DNA from: UBA7803 sp041686955
GTDB lineage: Bacteria; Pseudomonadota; Gammaproteobacteria; Pseudomonadales; Azotimanducaceae
DNA length: 40,734 nt
NCBI GenBank assembly: GCA_041686955.1
Contig: JAWLCV010000037.1
Location: 1-40,734 of the forward strand
Direction of reading: 5' to 3'
Part shown: positions 1 through 7,760 of the stretch, one piece after another
Layout: each line of letters begins with the position of its first letter
How positions within the stretch are numbered: the first letter of the stretch is position 1
The notes under the pieces: model-generated
Database searches by the model: none
What the model was told of the DNA's origin: nothing
Seen by the model: only the letters and a program-made list of their open reading frames with translations
Position numbers and translations under genes: made by a program

Positions 1-34
1 CAGCGGATAGCGGATAGCGCCCTCCCATCCCCTC

Positions 35-1414
35 ATGTACCGTTGCCCCATGCAAGATCTACGGGCCCTGCCCAGCATCGACGCGTTGCTCAAGGCGCCC
101 GCCATGGCGGCGGTGGTGGCGGCTTACGGTCCGGAGTCGGTGAAGCAGGTGCTGCGAACTCTGCAGGAGGGCTGGCGCAGCCGCCGGATCGTGCCGGCGT
201 GGGCGGCGGATGCGGCGGCGTGGGCCACGGAGGCAGCCCGGCTCCTCGAGCCCCACGGCTACCGGCCCGTCTTCAACCTCACCGGCACCATCATCCATAC
301 CAATCTGGGACGCGCCCTGCTCAGCCGGGAGCTGTTCGATTCGGTTGCCGAGCTGGTCACCCGGCCGATGAACCTGGAATACGACCTCACCACCGGCAGC
401 CGCGGAGATCGCGACCGGCCGGTGGAGCGTCGCCTGAGCCTGCTCACCGGCGCCGAGGCCGCCACCGTGGTGAACAACAACGCCGCCGCGCTCATGCTGG
501 TGTTGAACACCCTCGCCCGGGACCGGCCGGTTCCCGTCTCGCGCGGCGAGCTGATCGAGATCGGCGGCAGCTTCCGCCTGCCGGAGATCATGGAACGCTC
601 GGGCTGCCGGCTGCTCGAGGTCGGCACCACCAACCGCACCCGCGCCGACGACTACCGCGGCGTGAGCGGCCACGGGCTGTTGTTGAAGGTGCACCCCAGC
701 AACTTCCACATCAGCGGCTTCACCGAAGCGCCCGGCATCCCGGAGCTCGCGGCGGTGGCCGCCGAGCAGCGCGTTCCCCTGTGCGTCGATCTCGGCAGCG
801 GCACCCTGGTGGATCTGACCCGCTGGGGACTACCGCCGGAGCCCACCCCGCAGCAGATGCTAAGCCAGGGAGCGGACCTGGTGACCTTCAGCGGCGACAA
901 GCTGCTGGGCGGAGTTCAGGCCGGGTTGATCGTCGGCCGGCGTGATCTGGTGGACGCCTGCAAGCGCAACCCGATGAAGCGCGCGCTGCGCCCCGACAAG
1001 GTGACCCTGGCGTTCCTGGACAGAACCCTGGCCCTCTACGAGGATCCGGATTCCCTGGCCGAGCGGCTGCCGCTGCTGCGCACCCTGACGATCCCCGAGC
1101 CCGCGCTGACCGCTCGTGCCGAACGGGTCGCCGCCGTGCTCCGGCGCGCCGCCCCCGCCTTCGGGATCACCAGCCGGCCATCACGCTGTCAGATCGGCAG
1201 CGGTGCGCTGCCCGACCGCACGGTGCCCAGCGTCGCCGTCCACGTGGGTCATGCCGGGGAGCACGCGATCCGCGGCCTGCACGAGCGCTTGCGGCGGCTG
1301 CCGGTGCCGGTGATCGGCCGGATACACCAGGGCGCGCTGTGGCTCGACATGCGCGGCGCCGACCCTCTCGAAGACCTGGAGGCGCAGCTCGACCGGCTGA
1401 CGATGCAGCCGTGA
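35..1414 (+). CDS. selA: L-seryl-tRNA(Sec) selenium transferase SelA
   Basis: PLP enzyme that converts Ser-tRNA(Sec) to Sec-tRNA(Sec) using selenophosphate. The frame gives 459 aa from ATG 35, close to the usual SelA length of about 460; ATG 50 (MQDLRALPSID) is an equally good start because SelA proteins typically begin just before the LPxID motif. An N-terminal SelA helical domain (about 10-75) is followed by the fold-type I aminotransferase domain. The motif SGDKLLGG near residue 289 carries the expected PLP lysine (K289 from ATG 35), and NLTGTIIHTNLGRA and VHPSNFHISGF are SelA hallmarks. The TGA stop overlaps the GTG start of selB by 4 nt (GTGA), indicating translational coupling. Only 34 bases precede the gene, so the promoter is probably outside the window. 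Family assignment is firm; only the start is uncertain. Confidence 0.97.
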   Translation: MYRCPMQDLRALPSIDALLKAPAMAAVVAAYGPESVKQVLRTLQEGWRSRRIVPAWAADAAAWATEAARLLEPHGYRPVFNLTGTIIHTNLGRALLSRELFDSVAELVTRPMNLEYDLTTGSRGDRDRPVERRLSLLTGAEAATVVNNNAAALMLVLNTLARDRPVPVSRGELIEIGGSFRLPEIMERSGCRLLEVGTTNRTRADDYRGVSGHGLLLKVHPSNFHISGFTEAPGIPELAAVAAEQRVPLCVDLGSGTLVDLTRWGLPPEPTPQQMLSQGADLVTFSGDKLLGGVQAGLIVGRRDLVDACKRNPMKRALRPDKVTLAFLDRTLALYEDPDSLAERLPLLRTLTIPEPALTARAERVAAVLRRAAPAFGITSRPSRCQIGSGALPDRTVPSVAVHVGHAGEHAIRGLHERLRRLPVPVIGRIHQGALWLDMRGADPLEDLEAQLDRLTMQP

Positions 1415-3276
1415 TCGTCACCCTGGCGGGCCACGTGGATCATGGCAAGTCCACCCTGGTGCGGCTGCTCACCGGCAAGGATACCGACCGGCTCGCCGAG
1501 GAGAAGGCTCGAGGACTCACCATCGACCTGGGGTTCGCCTACCTCACCGCGGGGCCGAGAACCCTCGGGTTCGTGGACGTGCCCGGGCACCACCGCTTCA
1601 TTCACAACATGGTGGCCGGCGTGGCCGCCCTGCAGCATGCCCTGCTGGTGGTGGCAGCCGACGACGGACCCATGCCGCAGAGCCGCGAGCATCTGCAGAT
1701 CCTCGAGCTCATCGGCATCGAGCAGGGAACCGTGGCGCTGACGAAATGCGACCGGGTGTCGCCGGACCGGCTCGCTGCCGCGCACCGGGAAGTTGCAGCA
1801 CTGGTGTCCGGCACCTTCCTGGACGGGGCTCCGGTGGTGGAAACCGCCGCCGTGACCGGTGCCGGGATCGACCGGCTCGAGGCCCTGCTGCTCGAGCGGG
1901 CGGCGGAGCCGCCGACGCCCCCCACGAGACGGTCGTTTCGCATGGCGGTGGACCGGGCCTTTCACCTCAAGGGCACGGGGCTGGTGGTGACGGGCACAGT
2001 GCACAGCGGCGAGGTCGGGATCGAGGACGAGGTGCATCTGTTTCCCAGCGGCCGCGCCGCCCGGGTGCGAGGGCTCCACGTGCAGAACCGGCCCGCCGAG
2101 CGGGCCCGCGCCGGCGATCGGGCCGCCGTGAATCTGGCGGGCATCGACGGCCATCCGCCGGCGCGGGGCCACTGGCTGTGCAGCCGGCCGGAGCCCGGCC
2201 ATCGCAGCGTCGTGGTGGATCTGCGGCTGCTGGACGACGTGCCCGCAGCCCTTCGCCACTGGACGCCGGTGCACGTCTATCACGCCACGAGCCATACCAC
2301 CGCCCACCTGGCGCTGCTGGAAGGCGGCCGGCTGGCCCCCGGCCAGCGCGCGCTCGCCGAACTCGCCCTCGACACGCCGCTGCTCGCCAAGCGGGGCGAC
2401 CGCCTGATCGTGCGCGACCACGGCCTGGAACGCACCCTGGGCGGCGGAGCCGTGCTGGACAACCACCCGCCGCGAAACCGCCGGCGCGCGCCCGAGCGGC
2501 TGAAGCGCATTCGCGCCTGCGCGGCGACGAGCCCCGATGCATCGCTGGCTGCGCTGCTCGCGCTCGGCCCCGTGGAGTTGGAAGCGTTCCGGGGACTCTG
2601 GGACCTGCCGCCGGAGGAGATCGAGGCGCTGGTGGCGAGCACCGCCGCCACCCGCCACGGCGACCGGCTCGTGGCGGACGAGGAATGGCGACGCTGGTCC
2701 GCGGCCCTCCTCGACGAATGCCGGCACCGCCACCGGGCCGACCCGACCCTCGCCGGGCTGCGGGAGAACGACTTTCAGACGCCGGTGCCGGCAGGGTTTC
2801 GCGCCTCTCTGCTCCGCGAGCTGACGTCGGCCGGGGAACTGGTGCAGCGGTCGGGCCGTTATCAACCCACCAGCCACCAGGCAGCGCTCTCGCCGGCGGA
2901 ACGCGATCTGCTGGACCGGCTCGTCCCGCTGCTGGATCAGCCCCAGCCGCCCAGTCTCGGCGACCTCGCGCGTACCCTGCGCATTCCATTGCCGCGGCTG
3001 CAGCAGGCCGTGAAGGCCCTGGCGGGCAAGGGCATGGTGGTGCTGATCAGCGAGAAGCGGCTGTTTCTGCCCCGGCAGGTGAGCCAGCTCGCGGAGAAAG
3101 CCGAGGAGCTGTCGCGCCAACGGCCCTTCACCGCCCGTGACTACCGGGACGCCACGGCCATCGGCCGCAACATCGTCATCGACGTGCTCGAGTACTTCGA
3201 CGACCGGGGCTTCACCCGGCGCAGCGGCGACACCCGCACGGTGGTGGGCGACGTGTCGCGGCTGGTTCCGGGGTGA
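1411..3276 (+). CDS. selB: Selenocysteine-specific elongation factor SelB
   Basis: GTPase that delivers Sec-tRNA(Sec) to the ribosome at UGA codons followed by a SECIS hairpin. From GTG 1411 it is 621 aa, near the E. coli length of 614. G1 is GHVDHGKST (7-15), G2 the threonine of RGLTIDLGF (T37), G3 DVPGH (56-60) and G4 TKCD (111-114). EF-Tu-like domains 2 and 3 follow to about residue 340, then the C-terminal winged-helix repeats that bind the SECIS mRNA. The frame is open upstream to 1339, but the GTG lies in a 4-nt overlap with the selA stop and starts directly with the conserved MIVTLAGHVDHGK, so it is preferred. The tRNA-Sec gene begins 14 nt after the stop, so selA-selB-selC is probably one transcript. 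Confidence 0.97.
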   Translation: MIVTLAGHVDHGKSTLVRLLTGKDTDRLAEEKARGLTIDLGFAYLTAGPRTLGFVDVPGHHRFIHNMVAGVAALQHALLVVAADDGPMPQSREHLQILELIGIEQGTVALTKCDRVSPDRLAAAHREVAALVSGTFLDGAPVVETAAVTGAGIDRLEALLLERAAEPPTPPTRRSFRMAVDRAFHLKGTGLVVTGTVHSGEVGIEDEVHLFPSGRAARVRGLHVQNRPAERARAGDRAAVNLAGIDGHPPARGHWLCSRPEPGHRSVVVDLRLLDDVPAALRHWTPVHVYHATSHTTAHLALLEGGRLAPGQRALAELALDTPLLAKRGDRLIVRDHGLERTLGGGAVLDNHPPRNRRRAPERLKRIRACAATSPDASLAALLALGPVELEAFRGLWDLPPEEIEALVASTAATRHGDRLVADEEWRRWSAALLDECRHRHRADPTLAGLRENDFQTPVPAGFRASLLRELTSAGELVQRSGRYQPTSHQAALSPAERDLLDRLVPLLDQPQPPSLGDLARTLRIPLPRLQQAVKALAGKGMVVLISEKRLFLPRQVSQLAEKAEELSRQRPFTARDYRDATAIGRNIVIDVLEYFDDRGFTRRSGDTRTVVGDVSRLVPG

Positions 3277-3290
3277 GATAGACTGCTCGC

Positions 3291-3383
3291 GGAAGAGCAT
3301 CGTCCCCGGTGGGGCGCGCGGCCTTCAAAGCCGTCGAGGCGCGACATCGCGCCTGGTGGGTTCGACTCCTGCCTCTTCCGCCA
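3291..3383 (+). tRNA. selC: tRNA-Sec (UCA anticodon), unusual 12-bp acceptor/T helix
   Basis: Selenocysteine tRNA, 93 nt including an encoded CCA. It has a 5' acceptor strand GGAAGAGC, a 6-bp D stem (CGTCCC/GGGGCG) with a 4-nt loop, a 5-bp anticodon stem around loop CTTCAAA (anticodon TCA at 3325-3327), a 7-bp long variable arm (AGGCGCG, loop ACAT, CGCGCCT), T loop TTCGACT, discriminator G and CCA. All of these follow E. coli selC closely. The odd point is that only 12 nt separate the T loop from the discriminator, against 13 in E. coli tRNA-Sec, so the acceptor and T stems fit 7+5 rather than the usual 8+5; C3298 would face C3372. The T stem also contains two adjacent wobble pairs. Its place right after selB supports the call. 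Confidence 0.95.
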
Positions 3384-3429
3384 GTTAGACTCCGCCCCCA
3401 CCTTTCGAGACGCCGACCCGCACCGCCGA

Positions 3430-4515
3430 ATGTCCGCAACGCAGTTCATCACCCTGGAAGGCCGGTTCCGCATGATGGAAGGTGAGATCTCCCGGCCCAC
3501 GCTCGCCTACGAGACTTGGGGCACACTGTCCGCGAGCCGGGACAACGCGATCCTCGTCTTCACGGGGCTCTCGCCGTCGGCTCACGTGGCGTCGTCGCCG
3601 CTGGACCGCCGGACCGGCTGGTGGGAGGACATGGTGGGACCCGGCAAGCCCATCGACACCAACCGCTACTTCGTGATCTGCGTGAACTCGCTCGGAAGCT
3701 GCTTCGGTTCCACCGGCCCGGCGTCGGTGGACCCGGACACCGGACGCCCGTACCGCCTGGCGTTTCCCGTTCTCCACGTGGAGGACATCGCCAGCAGCGC
3801 CGCCGAGGTGCTCGATCATCTGGGCGTGGAGCGGCTGCACACGGTGCTGGGCGCCTCCATGGGCGGCATGACGGCGCTCGCCTTCGCGCTGCTGCTCCCG
3901 AGCCGCACCCGATCTCTGGTGACCATATCGTCCGCTGCCCGGAGCCTGCCCTTCTCCATCGCCATCCGCTCGCTGCAGCGGGAGATCATCCGCCGGGACC
4001 CCGCCTGGAACGACGGCAACTACGACGAGCCGGGCCCCGTCACCGGCATGCGACTCGCCCGCAAGCTGGGCATGATCTCCTACCGTTCGGCAGACGAGTG
4101 GGCGGAGCGGTTCGGCCGGGAGCGAGTCATCGACCGCGGCGCCAACGGTGACACCTTCGGCGTGGACTTCGAGGTGGAGTCCTACCTGGAAGCCCATGCC
4201 CGCAAGTTCGTGGGCGCCTTCGACGCCAACTGCTATCTGTACCTGTCCCGCGCCATGGACCTGTTCGACCTGGCCGATCACGGCGGCTCGCTGGAGGAAG
4301 CCTTCGCGCGCATGCAGCTCGACCGGGCCATGGTCATCGGCGTGGAGTCGGATTTCCTGTTTCCCGTCGAGCAGCAGGAGGAGCTGGCCACGGGGCTCCA
4401 CGAACAGATCGCCGACGTCACCTTCCATCGCCTGCCGTCCATCCAGGGTCACGATTCGTTCCTGGTGGACATGGACCGCTTCCGCCCGGTGATCGCGCGC
4501 TACTTCGGCACCTGA
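3430..4515 (+). CDS. metX: MetX-family O-acyltransferase, probable L-serine O-succinyltransferase
   Basis: Alpha/beta-hydrolase acyltransferase of the MetX family, 361 aa, acting in cysteine or methionine biosynthesis by O-acylation of serine or homoserine. The nucleophile elbow is GASMGGM with S143; D308 (VESDFLFP) and H341 (IQGHDSF) complete a plausible Ser-Asp-His triad. The stretch after the nucleophile (LPFSIAIRSLQREIIRRDP, then YRSADEWAERFG and the SYLEAHARKFVGAFDANCYLYLSRAMD segment) resembles, from memory, the Xanthomonas-type enzymes assigned to serine O-succinyltransferase rather than classic homoserine acetyltransferases. Substrate choice is therefore inference; homoserine O-acetyl- or succinyltransferase is the alternative. 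ATG 3430 lies 46 nt after tRNA-Sec with no clear promoter between. The last 16 nt overlap the convergent DsbA-family gene. Confidence 0.85.
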   Translation: MSATQFITLEGRFRMMEGEISRPTLAYETWGTLSASRDNAILVFTGLSPSAHVASSPLDRRTGWWEDMVGPGKPIDTNRYFVICVNSLGSCFGSTGPASVDPDTGRPYRLAFPVLHVEDIASSAAEVLDHLGVERLHTVLGASMGGMTALAFALLLPSRTRSLVTISSAARSLPFSIAIRSLQREIIRRDPAWNDGNYDEPGPVTGMRLARKLGMISYRSADEWAERFGRERVIDRGANGDTFGVDFEVESYLEAHARKFVGAFDANCYLYLSRAMDLFDLADHGGSLEEAFARMQLDRAMVIGVESDFLFPVEQQEELATGLHEQIADVTFHRLPSIQGHDSFLVDMDRFRPVIARYFGT

Positions 4516-5162
4516 TGCCGCGGTCCGCGAGGACGCGGTCCGCGGAGAACGGCCCGCACGCTGGACTCCAGGGTGGCAGCGTCGGCGTAACCGCCGAGCA
4601 GCAGGCGGCGCTCGCCGCCACGCTCGAGCAGCACGTTCGGAAGCGCGCTGGTGCCATGGCTGCGCGCCCCGGCAACCTCGTCGCGCAATTCAGCCAGCAA
4701 CGTGGGATCCTCGAGTCCCGCAGCGACCACCTCGCCGTCGATGCCGAGCTCGTGTGCCGTCCTGCGCAGCAGCGCCGGGTCGTTCACGTCGCGGCCTTCC
4801 TGAAAGAACAACTGCTGCAGCCGGTGCAGGTAGCCGAACGGAGGCTTGCCGGTGGCACGCCGCACTGCGGCGACGGCCAGACACGGCGCCGTGCTGTTGT
4901 AGACGAAGCCTTCGGGTATCCGGAAACAGAAGGACTGACCCGTGGTGGCCTGCACCTCCCGCCAGATGCGCACGAGCAGCCGACGCCCGTAGTCGCCCAC
5001 GGGCACGGTGCTTTCGGTGTTGACCCCGCCGAGCAGGATGCCCATCTCCACCTCCCCAGCCAGCCGGACGGCCGCCTCCTCCACCGCCGGGGACATGCCC
5101 CAGCACCAGGAGCACAGGGGATCCGTCACCACCAGGACTCTTACCGCCCCAGCACCTGCCAC
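4500..5162 (-). CDS. DsbA-family thiol oxidoreductase/isomerase-like protein
   Basis: Thioredoxin-fold protein of the DsbA/FrnE superfamily, 220 aa from GTG 5162. A beta strand (VRVLVVTDP) leads to the active-site motif CSWC at residues 17-20 followed by WG, and the helical insertion typical of DsbA follows. The cis-proline-like segment is SALPNVLL near residue 174. There is no signal peptide, so it is likely cytoplasmic, as for FrnE-like proteins. GTG 5162 overlaps the end of selD by 22 nt; GTG codons at 5132 and 5129 are possible alternatives but would delete the first strand. Its position as last gene of the selD operon suggests a thiol/selenium redox role, but that is inference. The 3' end overlaps metX by 16 nt. 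Confidence 0.85.
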   Translation of the reverse strand: MAGAGAVRVLVVTDPLCSWCWGMSPAVEEAAVRLAGEVEMGILLGGVNTESTVPVGDYGRRLLVRIWREVQATTGQSFCFRIPEGFVYNSTAPCLAVAAVRRATGKPPFGYLHRLQQLFFQEGRDVNDPALLRRTAHELGIDGEVVAAGLEDPTLLAELRDEVAGARSHGTSALPNVLLERGGERRLLLGGYADAATLESSVRAVLRGPRPRGPRHQVPK

Positions 5163-7306
5163 GGTCCCTCTCCCACGGTGCCGATGCGGGCCGCGTTCGG
5201 GTAACCGGCTTCGCGCAGAGCCGCGACGCAGGCGTCCGCTTCGGAGCCGGGCACGGCAGCCAGCAGTCCGCCGGAGGTCTGCGGATCGGTGAGCAATCGC
5301 AGCCGCGGATCCGTGAACGCGGCCCCGCGCACCTCGAAGTCCCGCAGCGCCAGCTCGTTGTTCTCCTGCAGCGAGCTGACGATCCCCTCGGTCACGAGCT
5401 CGGCGGCCCCCGGCAGCAGCGGCACCTGCGAAAGCTCGATGGTTGCCGCCACCTGGGACCTTCGCAGCATCTCGCCCAGATGTCCGAGCAGCCCGAAGCC
5501 GGTTACGTCGGTGAGGGCATGGAGATCGTGGCGGCGCAGCACGTCGAGGGCCGGCGCGTTGGAGTGGTCCATGGAATCGATGGCTGCGGCCACCCAGTCC
5601 GATCCGGCTCGTCCGCGCATCCGCCCCGCCAGCACCGCGCCCGTGCCCAACGCCTTGGTGAGCACCAGGGCGTCGCCCGGCCGAAGTCCCGCCTTGCTCA
5701 AGGGCTCGCCCTGCTCCACCCCGGTGATGGAGAGCGCCAGAGAGAGCTCCGCTCCTTCCGCGGAATGGCCGCCCACCAGCGGCACCTCGTGATCGTTCAG
5801 CACCTCCACCGCGCCGGTGAGCAACTGGTAGAGCTCCTCCTCCATCATGGCCTCGGTCATCAGCGGCACCGTGGCCAGCGCCAGAGCAGCGATGCCGCGA
5901 CCGCCCATGGCGATGACGTCGTTGAGGCTGTGGTGCGCGGTGATGCGGCCGAACAGGTACGCATCGTCCACCAGGCTGCGAAAACCATCCACCGTCAGCA
6001 GCAACGCCTGCCGTTCCACGTGAAGCACTGCGGCGTCGTCACCGATCCCCAGCGTCACACCGTGGCGCCGCTCCAGGGCCTGCTGGTCGGGCAGCCGCGC
6101 CAGCACCCGCCGCAGCGGGTCCGCGCCGAGCTTGGCCCCGCATCCGCCGCAGCGCATGCCTTGCGGGGTGTCCCCGCGCAGGGCTCGCGGTACCGAGGGA
6201 ACGGGCTCCGGCATCTCGGGCAGCTCGTTGAATCGGTTCATGAAGCGCCGGTCGATCCAGTCCTTCCAGCGCCAGACCCAGCGGCCCTCCACCGCCCAGC
6301 GTCCCCGGGAGGCCACGGCCCGGCCGTCTCCCGTGCCGATGATGGTGAGGAAACGGCGCTGCGCCCGGAACCGGATCAGGCGCCGGCCGAGCACGGCCCG
6401 CCGCAGGTTCTCCGCGAGCACCGGTCCCTCGCGCACCGCGAACACCCCGGCTTTCGGTCGCGGCTGTCCCGCCAGGGCGGCTACGTCTCCGGCCGCGAAG
6501 ACGTCGGAATGGGATACGGAGCGCAGGCAGGCATCCACCGCGAGGAAACCCTCGGGGTCGGTGGCGAGCCCGGACGCCGACACCCAGGGCGGAGCGCCGA
6601 CGCCGGTGACCCAGAACAGATGGTCCGCCTCCACCTGCCGGCCGTCGTCCGCCAGCACCCGGTGCGGCCCGTCCCCTTCCACTGCCCGGACCCTGAAACC
6701 TTCCTCGACGCGGACCCGGGCGTCGAGCAAGGCCTGACGCAGATGACGCAGCGCGCGCGGATTCTGACCCGGCAGCAGCGCATCGGTGAGCAACGTCACC
6801 CGGACACCGTCCGCCAGCCGTCGGCGCATGGCCAGGGCCAACTCAACCCCGCCGGCGCCACCGCCGACGAGGACCACGTTTTGACCCGTCGCAGCCGCTT
6901 CCTGAACCTGCTGCCAGCGAGGCAAAAAGCGGCCGATGGGTTTCACCGGCCACCCCGTGCCGCCGACCCGGGACGGCGCGGCGCCGCTGTTGATGGAAAG
7001 CACGTCGTAACGCACCGGGGGGTGGCCCGCGACCTCCACCCGCCGGGCGCCGGGATCCACCCCAACCGCCTCGCCGGCTATGAGCCTGGCTCCGGCGAAG
7101 CGGGCGAGCGGACCGAGATCCACGTGAATGTCGCGCCAGGGATAGAGCCCGGCCACGTGGCCGGGCAGCATTCCGGAGTACGGGGTGAAGACTTCGCGGC
7201 TGATGACGGTGACACGGACGCCGCGCAACGGCCTCATGCCGAGAGAGCGCAGCACCTGCACGTGCGCGTGCCCGCCGCCCAGGAGCACCAGGTCCCGGAC
7301 CGGCAC
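5141..7306 (-). CDS. selD: Bifunctional FAD/NAD(P)-dependent oxidoreductase-selenide, water dikinase SelD
   Basis: 721-aa fusion. Residues 1 to about 355 form an NDH-2-like pyridine nucleotide-disulfide oxidoreductase: FAD dinucleotide-binding LLGGGHAHV (8-16), NAD-binding VVLVGGGAGGVELAL (about 144-158), and the FAD-contacting DVFAAGDVAAL (about 268-278). Residues about 378-721 are SelD, which makes selenophosphate from selenide and ATP for SelA. In CGGCGAK (386-392), C389 and K392 align with catalytic Cys17 and Lys20 of E. coli SelD; IGDDAAV and GGHSAEG are ATP-site motifs. The catalytic position is cysteine, not selenocysteine. The start is GTG 7306; the only nearby ATG (7317) is out of frame. 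Similar fusions are known in other bacteria. The flavin domain may supply reduced selenium to the dikinase, which is inference. Confidence 0.96.
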   Translation of the reverse strand: MPVRDLVLLGGGHAHVQVLRSLGMRPLRGVRVTVISREVFTPYSGMLPGHVAGLYPWRDIHVDLGPLARFAGARLIAGEAVGVDPGARRVEVAGHPPVRYDVLSINSGAAPSRVGGTGWPVKPIGRFLPRWQQVQEAAATGQNVVLVGGGAGGVELALAMRRRLADGVRVTLLTDALLPGQNPRALRHLRQALLDARVRVEEGFRVRAVEGDGPHRVLADDGRQVEADHLFWVTGVGAPPWVSASGLATDPEGFLAVDACLRSVSHSDVFAAGDVAALAGQPRPKAGVFAVREGPVLAENLRRAVLGRRLIRFRAQRRFLTIIGTGDGRAVASRGRWAVEGRWVWRWKDWIDRRFMNRFNELPEMPEPVPSVPRALRGDTPQGMRCGGCGAKLGADPLRRVLARLPDQQALERRHGVTLGIGDDAAVLHVERQALLLTVDGFRSLVDDAYLFGRITAHHSLNDVIAMGGRGIAALALATVPLMTEAMMEEELYQLLTGAVEVLNDHEVPLVGGHSAEGAELSLALSITGVEQGEPLSKAGLRPGDALVLTKALGTGAVLAGRMRGRAGSDWVAAAIDSMDHSNAPALDVLRRHDLHALTDVTGFGLLGHLGEMLRRSQVAATIELSQVPLLPGAAELVTEGIVSSLQENNELALRDFEVRGAAFTDPRLRLLTDPQTSGGLLAAVPGSEADACVAALREAGYPNAARIGTVGEGPWQVLGR

Positions 7307-7325
7307 GGCAGGCGCATCCGGGGAG

Positions 7326-7622
7326 TTAATCTTCGGAATCCAGATCCAGATCCAGGTAATCCAGATCCTTGCTCAGGCGTTTGGCTTCCATGCGCTCCTC
7401 GATGGCCCGGCGGATGGCCAGGGCCCGCGCATTGGAGTCCTTGTGGCTCAGAGCCTCGTCCACCACCTTCAGGTCTTCGTCGGTTTCTTCGAAGTCGCCG
7501 ATGGACTCCTCATCGAGCTCGTCAGCGTACTCTTCCTCGAGCTCCTCGGTTTCCTCCTCCGTCGACTCGATCTCTTCCTCGCCTTCCGGCTCGGGCTTTT
7601 CCTTCTGGTCGCGACCGCTCAT
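7326..7622 (-). CDS. Small acidic PA3496-like protein
   Basis: 98-aa, strongly acidic protein. Residues 10-60 are rich in Glu and Asp with no predicted fold; the C-terminal third (ARALAIRRAIEERMEAKRL then DLDYLDLDLD) is helical and resembles the short gammaproteobacterial PA3496 family, annotated elsewhere as putative envelope-integrity proteins. There is no signal peptide or membrane segment, so that label is only family lore. It is the first gene after a strong promoter (7668-7696) and ends 19 nt before the GTG of selD, so the two are likely cotranscribed. A Shine-Dalgarno sequence is poor. Function unknown. Confidence 0.75.
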   Translation of the reverse strand: MSGRDQKEKPEPEGEEEIESTEEETEELEEEYADELDEESIGDFEETDEDLKVVDEALSHKDSNARALAIRRAIEERMEAKRLSKDLDYLDLDLDSED

Positions 7623-7667
7623 GACTGGTGCTGCAAACCTCAGCGAAGACCGATGGATGTAGGCCGC

Positions 7668-7696
7668 TTTTTAGGCTCGCAGTATCGGGGTGTCAA
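7668..7696 (-). promoter_or_regulatory. Sigma-70-type promoter for the acidic protein-selD-dsbA operon
   Basis: Reading the minus strand, a perfect -35 box TTGACA (7696-7691) is separated by exactly 17 bp from TAAAAA (7673-7668), a 4/6 match to the -10 consensus. Transcription would begin near 7661 and leave a leader of about 40 nt before ATG 7622. It is one of the few AT-rich spots in the window and lies just upstream of a gene pointing the right way. Confidence 0.6.
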
Positions 7697-7760
7697 GGCG
7701 AATCGTTGCGGTTTTTGGGGGTACGCCTCGAGTCGCCTGGAGCCGCCCGGAGCCGCGGCT

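Noticed and set aside
1..34. Tandem CGGATAG-like repeat before selA
   Set aside because: Only two copies at the window edge; too short to interpret.
1249..3300. Very long open frame on the minus strand, 683 codons
   Set aside because: It is antisense to the whole of selB, has no recognisable domain and is rich in Arg, Gly, His and Gln as expected from GC-rich shadows; similar long antisense frames cover most genes here.
3274..3300. Read-through of the selB TGA as a selenocysteine codon
   Set aside because: SelB already has full length and domain content at that stop, and the next bases are the tRNA-Sec gene.
3291..3430. tRNA-Sec 3' end as an integration site for a mobile element
   Set aside because: No integrase, no repeated tRNA end (attachment site) and ordinary core genes on both sides.
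5141..7306. Selenocysteine in the SelD active site
   Set aside because: The catalytic position is encoded by a cysteine codon in CGGCGAK; no in-frame TGA occurs.
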